A program made the position numbers and the translations under genes. A stretch of DNA of 40,962 nucleotides from SIG452 sp045541975. GTDB taxonomy: Bacteria > Bacillota > Clostridia > UMGS1840. The notes beneath the pieces were generated by a model, which saw only the letters and a list, made by a program, of their open reading frames with translations, searched no databases and was not told where the DNA came from. This document shows positions 8,783 to 16,530 of the stretch, one piece after another; within the stretch, counting starts at the first letter, position 1; each line of letters starts with the position of its first letter. Location of the stretch: assembly GCA_045541975.1 (NCBI GenBank), contig JAZQKB010000003.1:1-40962 (forward strand), read 5' to 3'.

Positions 8783-8883
8783 AAAAACGGTGCAGAAGGA
8801 ATCAACCTCATCACTCGCCGTACACTCGGTACGGCTTCGGATAACCCCTGCGGGTTCGGTTGCTCCCTTCTGCACCCGTTTTT
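8783..8883 (+). repeat. Family A palindromic element, copy A3 (full length)
   Basis: This 101-bp palindrome has outer arms AAAAACG, GTGCAGAAGG and CAACC that pair with GGTTG, CCTTCTGCAC and CGTTTTT, 22 pairs in all with one bulge and a 3x3 internal loop. Inside are hairpin 1, GCCGTAC-actcg-GTACGGC, then TTCGG, then hairpin 2, AACCC-ctgc-GGGTT. Apart from the short first-hairpin loop, its architecture is that of A1 with a different outer-stem sequence. Confidence 0.85.
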
Positions 8884-9119
8884 CCTCGTTTTGGATCAGA
8901 GATACTTTAAAAAAGTCATCGAAAGACGAAATCAAAAACCGCCCTTATTTTCGCAAAGGAATCAACCTCATCACTCGCCGTACACTCGCGGTACGGCTTC
9001 GGATAACTCCTGCGGGTTCGGTTACTCCCTTCTGCACCCGTTTATCCTCGTTTTGGATTAGAGATACTTTAAAAAAGTCATCGAAAGACGAAATCAAAAA
9101 CCGCCCTTATTTTCGCAAT
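8798..9119 (+). repeat. Tandem duplication, two units of about 160 bp
   Basis: Unit 1 is 8798-8957 (160 bp) and unit 2 is 8958-9119 (162 bp; the extra two bases are a CG in the hairpin loop). Each starts GGAATCAACCTC and ends in TATTTTCGCAA. Each unit contains part of family A plus a downstream piece (GAGATACTTTAAAAAAGTCA) and the left arm of family B. A third start, GGAATC, follows at 9120. An open frame of 114 codons across the units is a by-product of the duplication, not a gene. Confidence 0.9.
8958..9043 (+). repeat. Family A element, copy A4 (left outer arm missing)
   Basis: This copy retains CAACC, both inner hairpins (second one AACTC-ctgc-GGGTT) and the right arm CCTTCTGCACCCG, but the left outer arm is replaced by CGCAAA because the tandem duplication began inside the element. 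Confidence 0.8.
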
Positions 9120-9216
9120 GGAATCCAGTTGTAGGAAGACGGAAGTATGGGATTGCGGAAATATCAGGCGGTGGTTTCTTTTTAGTTCTTTTCTTTGACA
9201 GCAAAGAAAAAAGAAC
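9078..9216 (+). repeat. Family B structured repeat, copy B1
   Basis: This element of about 139 bp recurs in reverse orientation at 28795-28944. A long-range stem pairs CCGCC (9101-9105), ATTT and CGCAAT (9114-9119) with ATTGCG (9152-9157), AAAT and GGCGG (9167-9171). A second hairpin follows, GTTCTTTTCTTTG (9185-9197) against CAAAGAAAAAAGAAC (9202-9216). Its left part overlaps the second tandem unit. Confidence 0.8.
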
Positions 9217-9228
9217 ATAATAGAAAAA

Positions 9229-9262
9229 TAAAAAGGACTGTTCAGTGGAACAGCCCTTTTCT
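9229..9262 (-). terminator. Terminator of the carD-rdgB operon
   Basis: On the minus strand AAAAGGGCTGTTC pairs with GAACAGTCCTTTTT and a T-rich tail follows, directly after the rdgB stop codon. Confidence 0.85.
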
Positions 9263-9263
9263 T

Positions 9264-9851
9264 TTACAAGCCTTTGCTTTTTAATTGTTCTTTTAAATTG
9301 CGGATGGCATTTCCTCGGTGACTTAAGCTGTTTTTTTCGGCATCCGTCATTTCGGAAAAGGTTTTTCCTAAGCTTTCCACATAGAAAATGGGATCATAGC
9401 CAAAGCCGTTATCGCCCCGTTTTTCGTCAATGATAACTCCTTCGCATTCACCCTCGGAAACGATAATGTCATCCTCAGAGAATACTGCCGCAATCACGCT
9501 TTTAAATCTTGCGGTGCGGTTGGGTTCCTCTTTTAAGTTGGCAAGGAGCTTGTCCATATTTTTTTGGTCATCCGAAGGCTCCCCCGCATACCGTGCGGAA
9601 TACACACCCGGCTCACCGCCCAATGCATCCACCATCAGTCCCGAATCGTCGGAAATAGTTGGAATTTTTGCAAGTTTATATATTTCTTTGGCTTTTAAAA
9701 GAGCATTTTCCAAAAAGGTGGTACCCGTTTCTTCCACATCTGCGGTAATCCCCAGATCCCGAAGGGACACACATTCAACTCCCAGCTCTCCTAAAATTTT
9801 ATTAAATTCTTTTAATTTTCCTTGATTATTGGTGGCTACCAGTAACTTCAC
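9264..9851 (-). CDS. rdgB: XTP/dITP diphosphatase (RdgB/HAM1 family)
   Basis: This 195-residue cytoplasmic enzyme hydrolyses non-canonical purine nucleotides (XTP, dITP, ITP) to monophosphates and pyrophosphate, keeping them out of DNA and RNA. Family motifs are present: TNNQGKLKEF at residues 6-15, SDDSGLMVDALGG near 66-78, GVYSARYAG, FGYDPIFYV and SHRGNAI near the C-terminus. Length is typical. It is the last gene of the minus-strand operon; its start overlaps the end of the ECF gene by 26 bases, indicating coupled translation. Confidence 0.96.
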   Translation of the reverse strand: MKLLVATNNQGKLKEFNKILGELGVECVSLRDLGITADVEETGTTFLENALLKAKEIYKLAKIPTISDDSGLMVDALGGEPGVYSARYAGEPSDDQKNMDKLLANLKEEPNRTARFKSVIAAVFSEDDIIVSEGECEGVIIDEKRGDNGFGYDPIFYVESLGKTFSEMTDAEKNSLSHRGNAIRNLKEQLKSKGL

Positions 9852-10392
9852 GGTCTTTCCCTTTCTTGAATAAATTGGTATTTAAAAATTTTGCTTTAGA
9901 AAGCGGGATGATGATTAAGTATGCAAGTAAAAAGTCTACCAGATGATGCACCGCTGTGCCAAGACCTAACCAAAGCTGCACATATCCCATTGCCTGATTG
10001 TTTAACAGGCCCGGCATTCCCATAAATTCTGCTGCGATGTATACCGTTGCCATATCGGAGACGGAATGAAGCACCAACGTAACTAAAATCACCCAGATGG
10101 CACTCCAGTTCTTTTTTATCATATAAGCACCTGCTAAGGTGAAAAATACGTGCGTTGCTGCTCTTGCCGCCACAATCGGGGAAAGGGCAAAGTAAAAGCC
10201 AACTGCCGAACCAAGAGCAGTGAAAATGGCTGCCGTGGGGCTGATAAACATCGCCAGAATTAGCGGTGTGTGAGATGCTAACGTTGCGGTAAAGGGGGGC
10301 ATCAGCACCTTCACCGGCATAATCATGGGGATGATAATTGCAAGTGCTGTTAAGAGTGCAGTTAAGGTAAGTTCTTTAGTTTTGTTTCTCAT
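9826..10392 (-). CDS. ECF transporter S component-like membrane protein
   Basis: This 188-residue hydrophobic protein has about five to six membrane segments and begins with the LTLTALLTALAIIIPM pattern common to S components of energy-coupling factor vitamin transporters. Its tail is basic and hydrophilic. S components bind the substrate and borrow a shared EcfAA'T module, which is not encoded nearby. The substrate cannot be assigned from sequence; no vitamin biosynthesis gene or riboswitch is adjacent. It lies six bases after ispF and overlaps rdgB, with AAAGGAG before its ATG. A different small membrane protein family is possible. Confidence 0.72.
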   Translation of the reverse strand: MRNKTKELTLTALLTALAIIIPMIMPVKVLMPPFTATLASHTPLILAMFISPTAAIFTALGSAVGFYFALSPIVAARAATHVFFTLAGAYMIKKNWSAIWVILVTLVLHSVSDMATVYIAAEFMGMPGLLNNQAMGYVQLWLGLGTAVHHLVDFLLAYLIIIPLSKAKFLNTNLFKKGKDREVTGSHQ

Positions 10393-10398
10393 TGTGAA

Positions 10399-10875
10399 TT
10401 ATTCTCCTTTTTTGAGAAGACAAACCGCATACGCAGAGATTCCTTCCTCGCGACCGGGGAAGCCAAGTCCTTCCGTGGTGGTTGCCTTGATACTGATATT
10501 TTTTACGTCAGTTTGTAATACACTGGCAATGTTTTTTTGCATGGTTTCAATGTGAGGGGCAAGTTTGGGACGTTGGGCACAGATTGTGCAATCTGCATTT
10601 CCCAACACATAGCCCTCTTGTTGGATTAGTTTTGCCACTTTTTCCAAAAGCAGAAGACTGTTGATATTTTGATAGGTTGGGTCCGTATCTGGGAAATGCT
10701 TTCCAATATCGCCCAAAGCCAATGCGCCTAAGATGGCGTCCATCAGGCTATGGACCAGCACATCCGCATCCGAATGGCCCAAAAGTCCTTTTTCGTGGGG
10801 GATGTCTACTCCACCTAAAATGAGCTTTCGCTCAGGCACAAGTTTATGTACATCGTAGCCAAAGCCGATTCGCAT
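10399..10875 (-). CDS. ispF: 2-C-methyl-D-erythritol 2,4-cyclodiphosphate synthase
   Basis: This 158-residue enzyme carries out the fifth step of the MEP isoprenoid pathway, cyclising CDP-methylerythritol 2-phosphate with release of CMP. Metal-binding DVH is at residues 8-10, GHSDADVLVHS lies near 33-43, GDIGKHFPD near 56-64, and TTEGLGFPGREEGI near the C-terminus. Length matches the trimeric IspF family. It lies 22 bases downstream of ispD, which carries out an earlier step of the same pathway, so the two are co-transcribed. Confidence 0.97.
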   Translation of the reverse strand: MRIGFGYDVHKLVPERKLILGGVDIPHEKGLLGHSDADVLVHSLMDAILGALALGDIGKHFPDTDPTYQNINSLLLLEKVAKLIQQEGYVLGNADCTICAQRPKLAPHIETMQKNIASVLQTDVKNISIKATTTEGLGFPGREEGISAYAVCLLKKGE

Positions 10876-10897
10876 CCTCTTCGGCCTCCTTTGTTAT

Positions 10898-11635
10898 TTA
10901 TAGTGAATCTTCGTCAAATTCTGCATCAATTAAAGCGGTGAGCATCAAAAGATCTTCTCTGGTGGTCAATTTCAAATTGGCATAGCTTCCTTCGGTGATA
11001 TGAATTTTTACGCCTAATTTTTCCACCAGCGCACAGTCATCGGTAACCGTGGAATCAAAATCCTCGTATGCTTTTTTTATCAGCTCTGCCTGAAAGCACT
11101 GGGGCGTTTGAATTTCCACCAGCTCTTCTCTGTTCACGGTTTCTTCAATAAAGCCGTTTTTATTGATTCGTTTGATGGTGTTTTTCGGCTTCACGCCCAA
11201 AGCAGACGCACCGTGTTCTTTGGCATTTCTGATGCATTCTTCCACCAAAGCTTCGCTGATGCAGGGGCGAACTCCGTCGTGAATTAAAATGATTTCGGCA
11301 TCGTCGGGCACTTCGGTCAAGCCTTTTGCCACCGATTCTGCCCGGTTTTTTCCGCCTGCCACAATGGTTGCCACCTTTTCCAAATCGGAGGCTGCCACAA
11401 TGTCCTTGGCGGTTAAAATATCTTCTTCAGAAACCACTAAAATAATTTCGTTTACCAAATCGCTTTTTTCAATGGCTTCCAAGGTGTGCGAAAGCACCGG
11501 CATCCCAAGCAGGGGTAAAAACTGTTTTTTCATTTCACTCTGCATCCGGGAGCCTTTTCCTGCTGCTACCACAATGGCGCAACATCGGGGGTCAGGGTCA
11601 TCCGGAGCAAAGAAGCTTTTAATTCCTTCCAGCAT
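10898..11635 (-). CDS. ispD: 2-C-methyl-D-erythritol 4-phosphate cytidylyltransferase
   Basis: This 245-residue cytoplasmic enzyme joins CTP and methylerythritol 4-phosphate to form CDP-methylerythritol. The nucleotide-binding loop AAGKGSRMQSEMKKQF is at about residues 24-39, with HDGVRP near 122, TPQCF near 176 and TDDCALVE near 197. The N-terminus is about 15 residues longer than usual and contains PDDPDPRC; the ATG at 11635 is preceded by a purine-rich stretch (AACGAGGGAAAC on the coding strand), and an internal start is not excluded. It sits between carD and ispF, as in many Clostridia. Confidence 0.96.
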   Translation of the reverse strand: MLEGIKSFFAPDDPDPRCCAIVVAAGKGSRMQSEMKKQFLPLLGMPVLSHTLEAIEKSDLVNEIILVVSEEDILTAKDIVAASDLEKVATIVAGGKNRAESVAKGLTEVPDDAEIILIHDGVRPCISEALVEECIRNAKEHGASALGVKPKNTIKRINKNGFIEETVNREELVEIQTPQCFQAELIKKAYEDFDSTVTDDCALVEKLGVKIHITEGSYANLKLTTREDLLMLTALIDAEFDEDSL

Positions 11636-11677
11636 AGTTGTTTCCCTCGTTTTTATTATTTTTTTAATGAATCATTT

Positions 11678-12172
11678 CTATGATGCGGTTACAGCATCGC
11701 CCAGGCGGTTTTCAATCAGTTCTTCTGCCTGATGAAGTGAGATGTCTAACGAAAGCATAATCTCCGACACTAAAATCTGATGTGCCGACAAAAACATTTT
11801 CTTTTCGCCTGAGGACAATCCTTTTTCTCTGTCTTTTTTTAACAGATACTGATAAATTGGCCCGATTTCAAATAAGTTTCCGGATTTGAGTTTGGTCATA
11901 TTTTCCCGGTAACGCTTATTCCAGTTGTCATTCACCTGGAGCTCGGCGTTGGCAATAAAGGTGAAAAGCTCGTCAATCACCGATGGTTCTACCACACCTC
12001 TTACGCCGATTTCTTCTGCGTTTTTAACAGGCACCATCAGAGAAATGTTTCCCGTGGGTACCTCTAACATATAGTAAGCAGTAACGTTGCCTAAGATTTC
12101 TTTTTCTTCAATTGCGCTGATGACACCTGCACCGTGCATCGGATAGACAATTTTGTCGCCAATTTGGTACAT
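11678..12172 (-). CDS. CarD-family transcriptional regulator
   Basis: This 164-residue protein has an N-terminal Tudor-like RNA-polymerase-interacting domain (MYQIGDKIVYPMHGAG at residues 1-16) followed by a helical DNA-binding region. CarD/CdnL proteins bind the RNA polymerase beta subunit and stabilise open promoter complexes, especially at rRNA promoters. The start was set at 12172, where AGGAGG lies eight bases upstream; an extension nine residues longer has no such site. It is the first gene of the operon with ispD, ispF, an ECF S component and rdgB, an arrangement seen in other Clostridia. Confidence 0.92.
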   Translation of the reverse strand: MYQIGDKIVYPMHGAGVISAIEEKEILGNVTAYYMLEVPTGNISLMVPVKNAEEIGVRGVVEPSVIDELFTFIANAELQVNDNWNKRYRENMTKLKSGNLFEIGPIYQYLLKKDREKGLSSGEKKMFLSAHQILVSEIMLSLDISLHQAEELIENRLGDAVTAS

Positions 12173-12223
12173 TCTATAGTCCTCCTGTAAATGTCCCATG
12201 TGAAAAGCCTACAGATTAACTCT

Positions 12224-12252
12224 ATTTTAACATATTTTTTCCATAAAGTAAA
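12224..12252 (-). promoter_or_regulatory. Promoter of the carD operon
   Basis: On the minus strand TTTACT (12252-12247) and TAAAAT (12229-12224) are 17 bases apart, about 50 bases before the carD start. Confidence 0.6.
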
Positions 12253-12352
12253 GAGTAAAATCCATATTTTCCGAAATTTTCCAAAAGGACAAAAGAGAAC
12301 TGCCAAATCATCAAAAAAATCGTGATTTTTCAACAAAAATAAAGAAATTCTC

Positions 12353-12381
12353 TTGACTAGGTTACAAGATTGTGATAAACT
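12353..12381 (+). promoter_or_regulatory. Promoter of the acyl-CoA ligase-iorAB operon
   Basis: TTGACT at 12353-12358 and TAAACT at 12376-12381 are separated by 17 bases. The predicted transcript starts near 12388, leaving a leader of about 150 bases before the start codon at 12538. Confidence 0.6.
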
Positions 12382-12387
12382 GAAAAT

Positions 12388-12475
12388 GATACATTGGAGA
12401 GGTGTGGATATTTCCTTTCCACCATGCAAAAAACTGGATCTGCGAAAGCAGGGGCAACGGTTGTTGTCTCTGTGA
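12388..12475 (+). ncRNA. Candidate structured 5' leader RNA
   Basis: The leader is more G-rich than the surrounding intergenic DNA and offers several helices: AGAG (12398-12401) with CTCT (12468-12471), GGTG or GTGG (12401-12407) with CACC or CCAC (12419-12423), and CTGC-GAAA-GCAG (12440-12451), a GNRA-capped hairpin followed by GGGCAACGG. This resembles a small multi-stem regulatory RNA, but I could not match it to a riboswitch class I know. No terminator-like hairpin is obvious before the ribosome-binding site at about 12521. Confidence 0.35.
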
Positions 12476-12537
12476 AAATTTTTGAAAAGCTACTTTTAAA
12501 ACGGTTAGATATTAACAAAACGGAGGTAATTTCCCCC

Positions 12538-14172
12538 ATGGTAATTACAGATTTTTTAGAACAGAACGAGCAAAAATTCCCCAATGATGTGGCACTGGTG
12601 GAAATCGTGCCCAACATTATTTCCAAGGCGAGAACCACCTGGAAGGAATATGCCTTAATTCCCCAAAATTCCGAAGAAAGCGGACGGTGCGAAATCACCT
12701 GGCAGGATTTTAACAGAAAGGCAAATCGCTTTGCCAATTTGTTGCTGTCCCGCGGGGTGAAAAAGGGTGACAAGGTGGCAATTCTTTTAATGAACTGCTT
12801 AGAATGGCTTCCCGTGTATTTCGGTGCCTTAAAAACAGGAGCCTTGGCGGTTCCCTTAAACTATCGTTACACTTCCGATGAAATTAAGTATTGCTTAGAA
12901 TTAGCGGAAGCAGACGTTTTGGTATTCGGACCTGAATTTATCGGACGAGTGGAAGAAATCTGCGATGTGATTCCCAGAGTAAAGCAGCTTTTCTATGTGG
13001 GAAAAGATTGCCCCTCCTTTGCGGAAAGCTACGATAATTTAGTAAACTACTGCACTTCCAGAACCCCCGAAATCCCCTTAACTCCCGAGGATGATGCAGC
13101 CATTTACTTTTCTTCCGGCACCACAGGATTTCCCAAAGCTATTTTACATAATCACGAAAGTTTAGTGCATGCTTGCTTAACTGAGCAGAATCATCACGGA
13201 CAAACCAAAGAGGATGTGTTCCTCTGCATTCCCCCTCTTTATCATACCGGTGCCAAAATGCATTGGTTCGGTTGTTTGGTGGTGGGTGCAAAATCCGTTC
13301 TTTTAAAAGGGGTAAAACCGGAATGGATTGTGCAGACTGCGGCAGACGAAAAATGTTCTATCGTTTGGTTGTTGGTTCCGTGGGCGCAAGACATTTTAGA
13401 TGCTATTGACAGTGGCACCATTAAAATTGACGAAATGGATTTGTCCCGCTGGAGACTGATGCATATCGGTGCTCAGCCCGTTCCGCCCAGCTTAATCAAA
13501 CGCTGGAAAAAAGTGTTCCCCCATCACCAGTATGACACCAACTACGGCTTATCCGAGTCCATCGGTCCCGGTTGTGTGCATCTGGGTGTGGAAAACATCC
13601 ATAAGGTTGGCGCTATCGGAAAAGCAGGCTACGGCTGGGAAGTGAAAATCGTGGACGAGCACGGCGAAACCGTTGCCCGTGGTGATGTTGGAGAGCTTGC
13701 GGTAAAAGGTCCCGGCGTGATGACCTGTTACTACAACGACGAAAAAGCCACCAATGATGTGTTAAAAGACGGCTGGCTTTATACCGGTGATATGGCGCAG
13801 GAAGACGAAGACGGCTTTATCTTCTTAGTTGACCGTAAAAAAGACGTGATTATTTCCGGCGGAGAAAACTTATATCCCGTTCAGATTGAGGATTTTATCC
13901 GTACCAACAATAAGGTAAAGGACGTAGCGGTGATTGGTTTACCTGATCCCAGACTGGGCGAAATGGCAGCAGCCATTATTGAGTTAAAAGAAGATGTTAC
14001 CTGCACCGAAGAAGAAATGGACACCTTCTGCAAGGCGCTTCCCAAATACAAACGTCCCCGCAAGATTATTTTTGCCGATGTTCCCAGAAATCCCACCGGC
14101 AAAATTGAAAAACCCAAACTAAGAGAAATCTACTGTGGCGAAAGTTTAGTTGCTGCACAGAACGAAATATAG
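12538..14172 (+). CDS. AMP-forming acyl-/aryl-CoA synthetase
   Basis: This 544-residue adenylate-forming enzyme couples a carboxylic acid to CoA through an acyl-AMP. Motifs are the phosphate-binding loop YFSSGTTGFPKAI at about residues 190-202, YGLSES near 335, WLYTGDMA near 415, DRKKDVIISGGENLYP near 431 and the catalytic-lysine motif PTGKIEK near 519. The start is ATG 12538 with CGGAGG upstream; an in-frame extension to 12394 would run through the leader. It is followed after 16 bases by iorA and iorB, so its substrate is probably an aryl acetate or a related acid made by them. Running in reverse to make ATP is possible but not shown. Confidence 0.9.
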   Translation: MVITDFLEQNEQKFPNDVALVEIVPNIISKARTTWKEYALIPQNSEESGRCEITWQDFNRKANRFANLLLSRGVKKGDKVAILLMNCLEWLPVYFGALKTGALAVPLNYRYTSDEIKYCLELAEADVLVFGPEFIGRVEEICDVIPRVKQLFYVGKDCPSFAESYDNLVNYCTSRTPEIPLTPEDDAAIYFSSGTTGFPKAILHNHESLVHACLTEQNHHGQTKEDVFLCIPPLYHTGAKMHWFGCLVVGAKSVLLKGVKPEWIVQTAADEKCSIVWLLVPWAQDILDAIDSGTIKIDEMDLSRWRLMHIGAQPVPPSLIKRWKKVFPHHQYDTNYGLSESIGPGCVHLGVENIHKVGAIGKAGYGWEVKIVDEHGETVARGDVGELAVKGPGVMTCYYNDEKATNDVLKDGWLYTGDMAQEDEDGFIFLVDRKKDVIISGGENLYPVQIEDFIRTNNKVKDVAVIGLPDPRLGEMAAAIIELKEDVTCTEEEMDTFCKALPKYKRPRKIIFADVPRNPTGKIEKPKLREIYCGESLVAAQNEI

Positions 14173-14188
14173 GAGGTTTTATCAAACC

Positions 14189-15922
14189 ATGTCCAAAGAA
14201 GTAAAAAGATTGATGATTGGTAACGAAGCTGTTGCCAGAGGATTATATGAAGCAGGTGTAACGGTGGTATCCAGTTATCCGGGTACTCCCTCCACCGAAA
14301 TTACCGAATTTGTGGCAAAATTCCCCGAAGTGGATGCAGAATGGGCAGCCAACGAAAAGGTGGCAATGGAAGTTGCCATCGGTGCGGCTGTGTCCGGTGC
14401 ACGTTCCTTCTGTGCGATGAAGCACGTTGGATTAAACGTGGCGGCTGACCCCTTATTCACCGTGTCATACACCGGTGTGAACGGTGGTTTGGTCATTGGT
14501 GTTGCCGATGACCCGGGAATGCATTCCTCTCAGAATGAGCAGGATTCCCGTAATTATGCCAATGCGGCAAAGGTGACCATGTTAGAACCTGCCGACAGTA
14601 CCGAATGTAAGGAATATGCAAAATTGGCATACGAAATTTCCGAGCAGTTTGATACACCTGTACTGCTTCGCTTAACCACCCGTATTGCACATTCCCAGTC
14701 CATTGTGGAAGAATGTGACCGTGTGGATGTTCCGCTAAAGGAATATACCAAGGATGCCATGAAATATGTTATGATGCCCGGCATGGCAAAAAAACGCCGT
14801 GTAGTAATTGAAGGCAGAAAAGAAAAACTGTTAGAATATGCAGAAACCTCCGGCATCAACCGTATGGAAATAAACGATCCCAAAATCGGTATCATTACCG
14901 CAGGTGCTCCCTATCAGTATGCCAAGGAATCCTTCCCCGAAGCATCTTATTTGAAACTGGGGATGCTCTGGCCCCTGCCCGTAAAACTGATTCAGGAATT
15001 TGCTCAAAAAGTGGACAAGCTTTACGTGTTGGAAGAATTGGACCCCTACATTGAAAATCATATCAAAGCAATGGGTATCGAAGTGCACGGAAAAGATACC
15101 TTCTCCATGTTTGGTGAATTTTCCAATGTGTCCGTCAGAGAAGCAATCTCCGGCAAAAAGGACGAAGCAACCTATCCGGATTACAATCCGCCTATGCGTC
15201 CTCCGGTGATGTGTCCCGGCTGTCCTCACAGAGGTATTTTCTATGTGTTATCCAAGCTGAAGCTCACCGTTTCCGGTGACATCGGCTGCTATACCTTAGG
15301 TGCTGCGGCACCCCTTAGTGCCATTGATATGTGCGTATGTATGGGTGCATCTATCAGTGCGGCACACGGGATTTCCAAGGCTAATAAAGAGCTTTCTAAA
15401 AAGACCGTGGCGGTAATCGGAGATTCCACCTTTATGCATTCGGGTATGACAGGCCTTGCTTCCACCGCGTACAACAAAGGCACCTCCACTGTGATTATTT
15501 TAGATAACTCCATCACCGGTATGACCGGCCATCAGCAAAACCCCACCACCGGCAAAACCTTAAAAGGAGAACCCACGGTGGCTGTAAACTTAGAAAAACT
15601 GGCAGAAGCTTTTGGCTATACCAGAATCAAAGTGGTGGACCCCTTCAATGTGGAAGAATGTGAAGCGGTAATCAAAGAAGAAATTTCTGTGGAAGAACCG
15701 TCCTTAATCATTGCACGTCGTCCTTGCGTACTGTTAAAAGGCGTGAAATACGATTTTGACGTGAACATTCAGAAAGACAAGTGCAAAAACTGCAAAATGT
15801 GCATGAAAATCGGATGTCCTGCCATTTCTTTGGTAAACGGAGTGCCTCAGATTAACAAAACACTGTGTACCAACTGCGGACTGTGTAAAAACATCTGTAA
15901 GTTTGATGCCATTACTCTGTAA
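14189..15922 (+). CDS. iorA: Indolepyruvate:ferredoxin oxidoreductase, alpha subunit
   Basis: This 577-residue subunit, with IorB, oxidatively decarboxylates indolepyruvate and other aryl-pyruvates to aryl-acetyl-CoA and reduces ferredoxin. The N-terminal pyrimidine-binding region contains SSYPGTPSTEI, the TPP-binding half holds CPGCPHRG near residue 340, GDIGCYTLG near 365, GDSTFMHSG near 412 and DNSITGMTGHQ. The last 50 residues form a two-cluster ferredoxin domain with CKNCKMCMKIGCP and CTNCGLCKNICK. The start at 14189 follows AGGAGG; a longer frame overlaps the ligase. It is cytoplasmic and oxygen-sensitive. Confidence 0.97.
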   Translation: MSKEVKRLMIGNEAVARGLYEAGVTVVSSYPGTPSTEITEFVAKFPEVDAEWAANEKVAMEVAIGAAVSGARSFCAMKHVGLNVAADPLFTVSYTGVNGGLVIGVADDPGMHSSQNEQDSRNYANAAKVTMLEPADSTECKEYAKLAYEISEQFDTPVLLRLTTRIAHSQSIVEECDRVDVPLKEYTKDAMKYVMMPGMAKKRRVVIEGRKEKLLEYAETSGINRMEINDPKIGIITAGAPYQYAKESFPEASYLKLGMLWPLPVKLIQEFAQKVDKLYVLEELDPYIENHIKAMGIEVHGKDTFSMFGEFSNVSVREAISGKKDEATYPDYNPPMRPPVMCPGCPHRGIFYVLSKLKLTVSGDIGCYTLGAAAPLSAIDMCVCMGASISAAHGISKANKELSKKTVAVIGDSTFMHSGMTGLASTAYNKGTSTVIILDNSITGMTGHQQNPTTGKTLKGEPTVAVNLEKLAEAFGYTRIKVVDPFNVEECEAVIKEEISVEEPSLIIARRPCVLLKGVKYDFDVNIQKDKCKNCKMCMKIGCPAISLVNGVPQINKTLCTNCGLCKNICKFDAITL

Positions 15923-15936
15923 GAGGAGGGGAGAAC

Positions 15937-16512
15937 ATGATGAACACAAAATCTATTATGATTGTAGGCGTTGGCGGTCAGGGTACCTTACTTGCCAGCA
16001 GAATTTTAGGAAACTTAGCCATTGAAAAAGGATATGACGTAAAGGTATCTGAGGTGCACGGCATGAGTCAACGTGGCGGCAGTGTGGTAACCTATGTGAA
16101 ATACGGCGAAGTTGTCCATTCTCCCGTCATCTGTCAGGGAGAAGCAGATATTATCATTTCCTTTGAAGAATTGGAAGCACTCCGCTGGCTTCCCTACTTA
16201 AAAAAAGGCGGTAAACTGATCACCAATGTGCAAAAGATTATGCCCATGCCCGTGATTATCGGTGCGGCAGAATATCCTCAGGATATTTTAGAAACGCTCA
16301 AAAAAGAAGAAGTAGACTTCGTTGCCGTAAACGCTCTGGAAATTGCAGAATCTATTTTAAATTCCAAAGTAACCAATGTGGTGCTTTTGGGCGTATTGGC
16401 AAAATATCTGGAATTTGACAAGCAGGATTGGGTAGACGCTGTGTTATCCACCGTTCCCGAAAAATTCCGTGATGCAAATGAAAAAGCATTCCTACAGGGT
16501 TATGAGCAGTAA
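15937..16512 (+). CDS. iorB: Indolepyruvate:ferredoxin oxidoreductase, beta subunit
   Basis: This 191-residue gamma-type 2-oxoacid oxidoreductase subunit has the GVGGQGTLLASRIL motif at about residues 11-24 and EVHGMSQRGGSV near 41-52, both characteristic of IorB. Length is typical. It begins 14 bases after iorA with AGAGGAGGGG upstream; iorA ends with the ferredoxin domain, so together they form the complete enzyme. The following LCP gene starts almost immediately. Confidence 0.96.
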   Translation: MMNTKSIMIVGVGGQGTLLASRILGNLAIEKGYDVKVSEVHGMSQRGGSVVTYVKYGEVVHSPVICQGEADIIISFEELEALRWLPYLKKGGKLITNVQKIMPMPVIIGAAEYPQDILETLKKEEVDFVAVNALEIAESILNSKVTNVVLLGVLAKYLEFDKQDWVDAVLSTVPEKFRDANEKAFLQGYEQ

Positions 16513-16530
16513 TTGAATGAGGCGAAATAT

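Noticed and set aside
8798..9119. CRISPR array
   Set aside because: There are only two long units without spacers of regular size, no further repeats and no cas genes.
8790..9134. Open frame of 114 codons with internal repeats
   Set aside because: It runs through two copies of a tandem nucleotide repeat with hairpins in the same positions, has no family likeness and no consistent start site.
12388..12475. Known riboswitch classes (SAM, THF, TPP, T-box, c-di-GMP)
   Set aside because: I compared the leader by eye with the conserved cores I remember and found no match beyond a short GGGCAACGG stretch.
12394..12537. N-terminal extension of the acyl-CoA ligase by 48 residues
   Set aside because: It would translate the putative structured leader, and the family N-terminus begins at 12538 with CGGAGG upstream.
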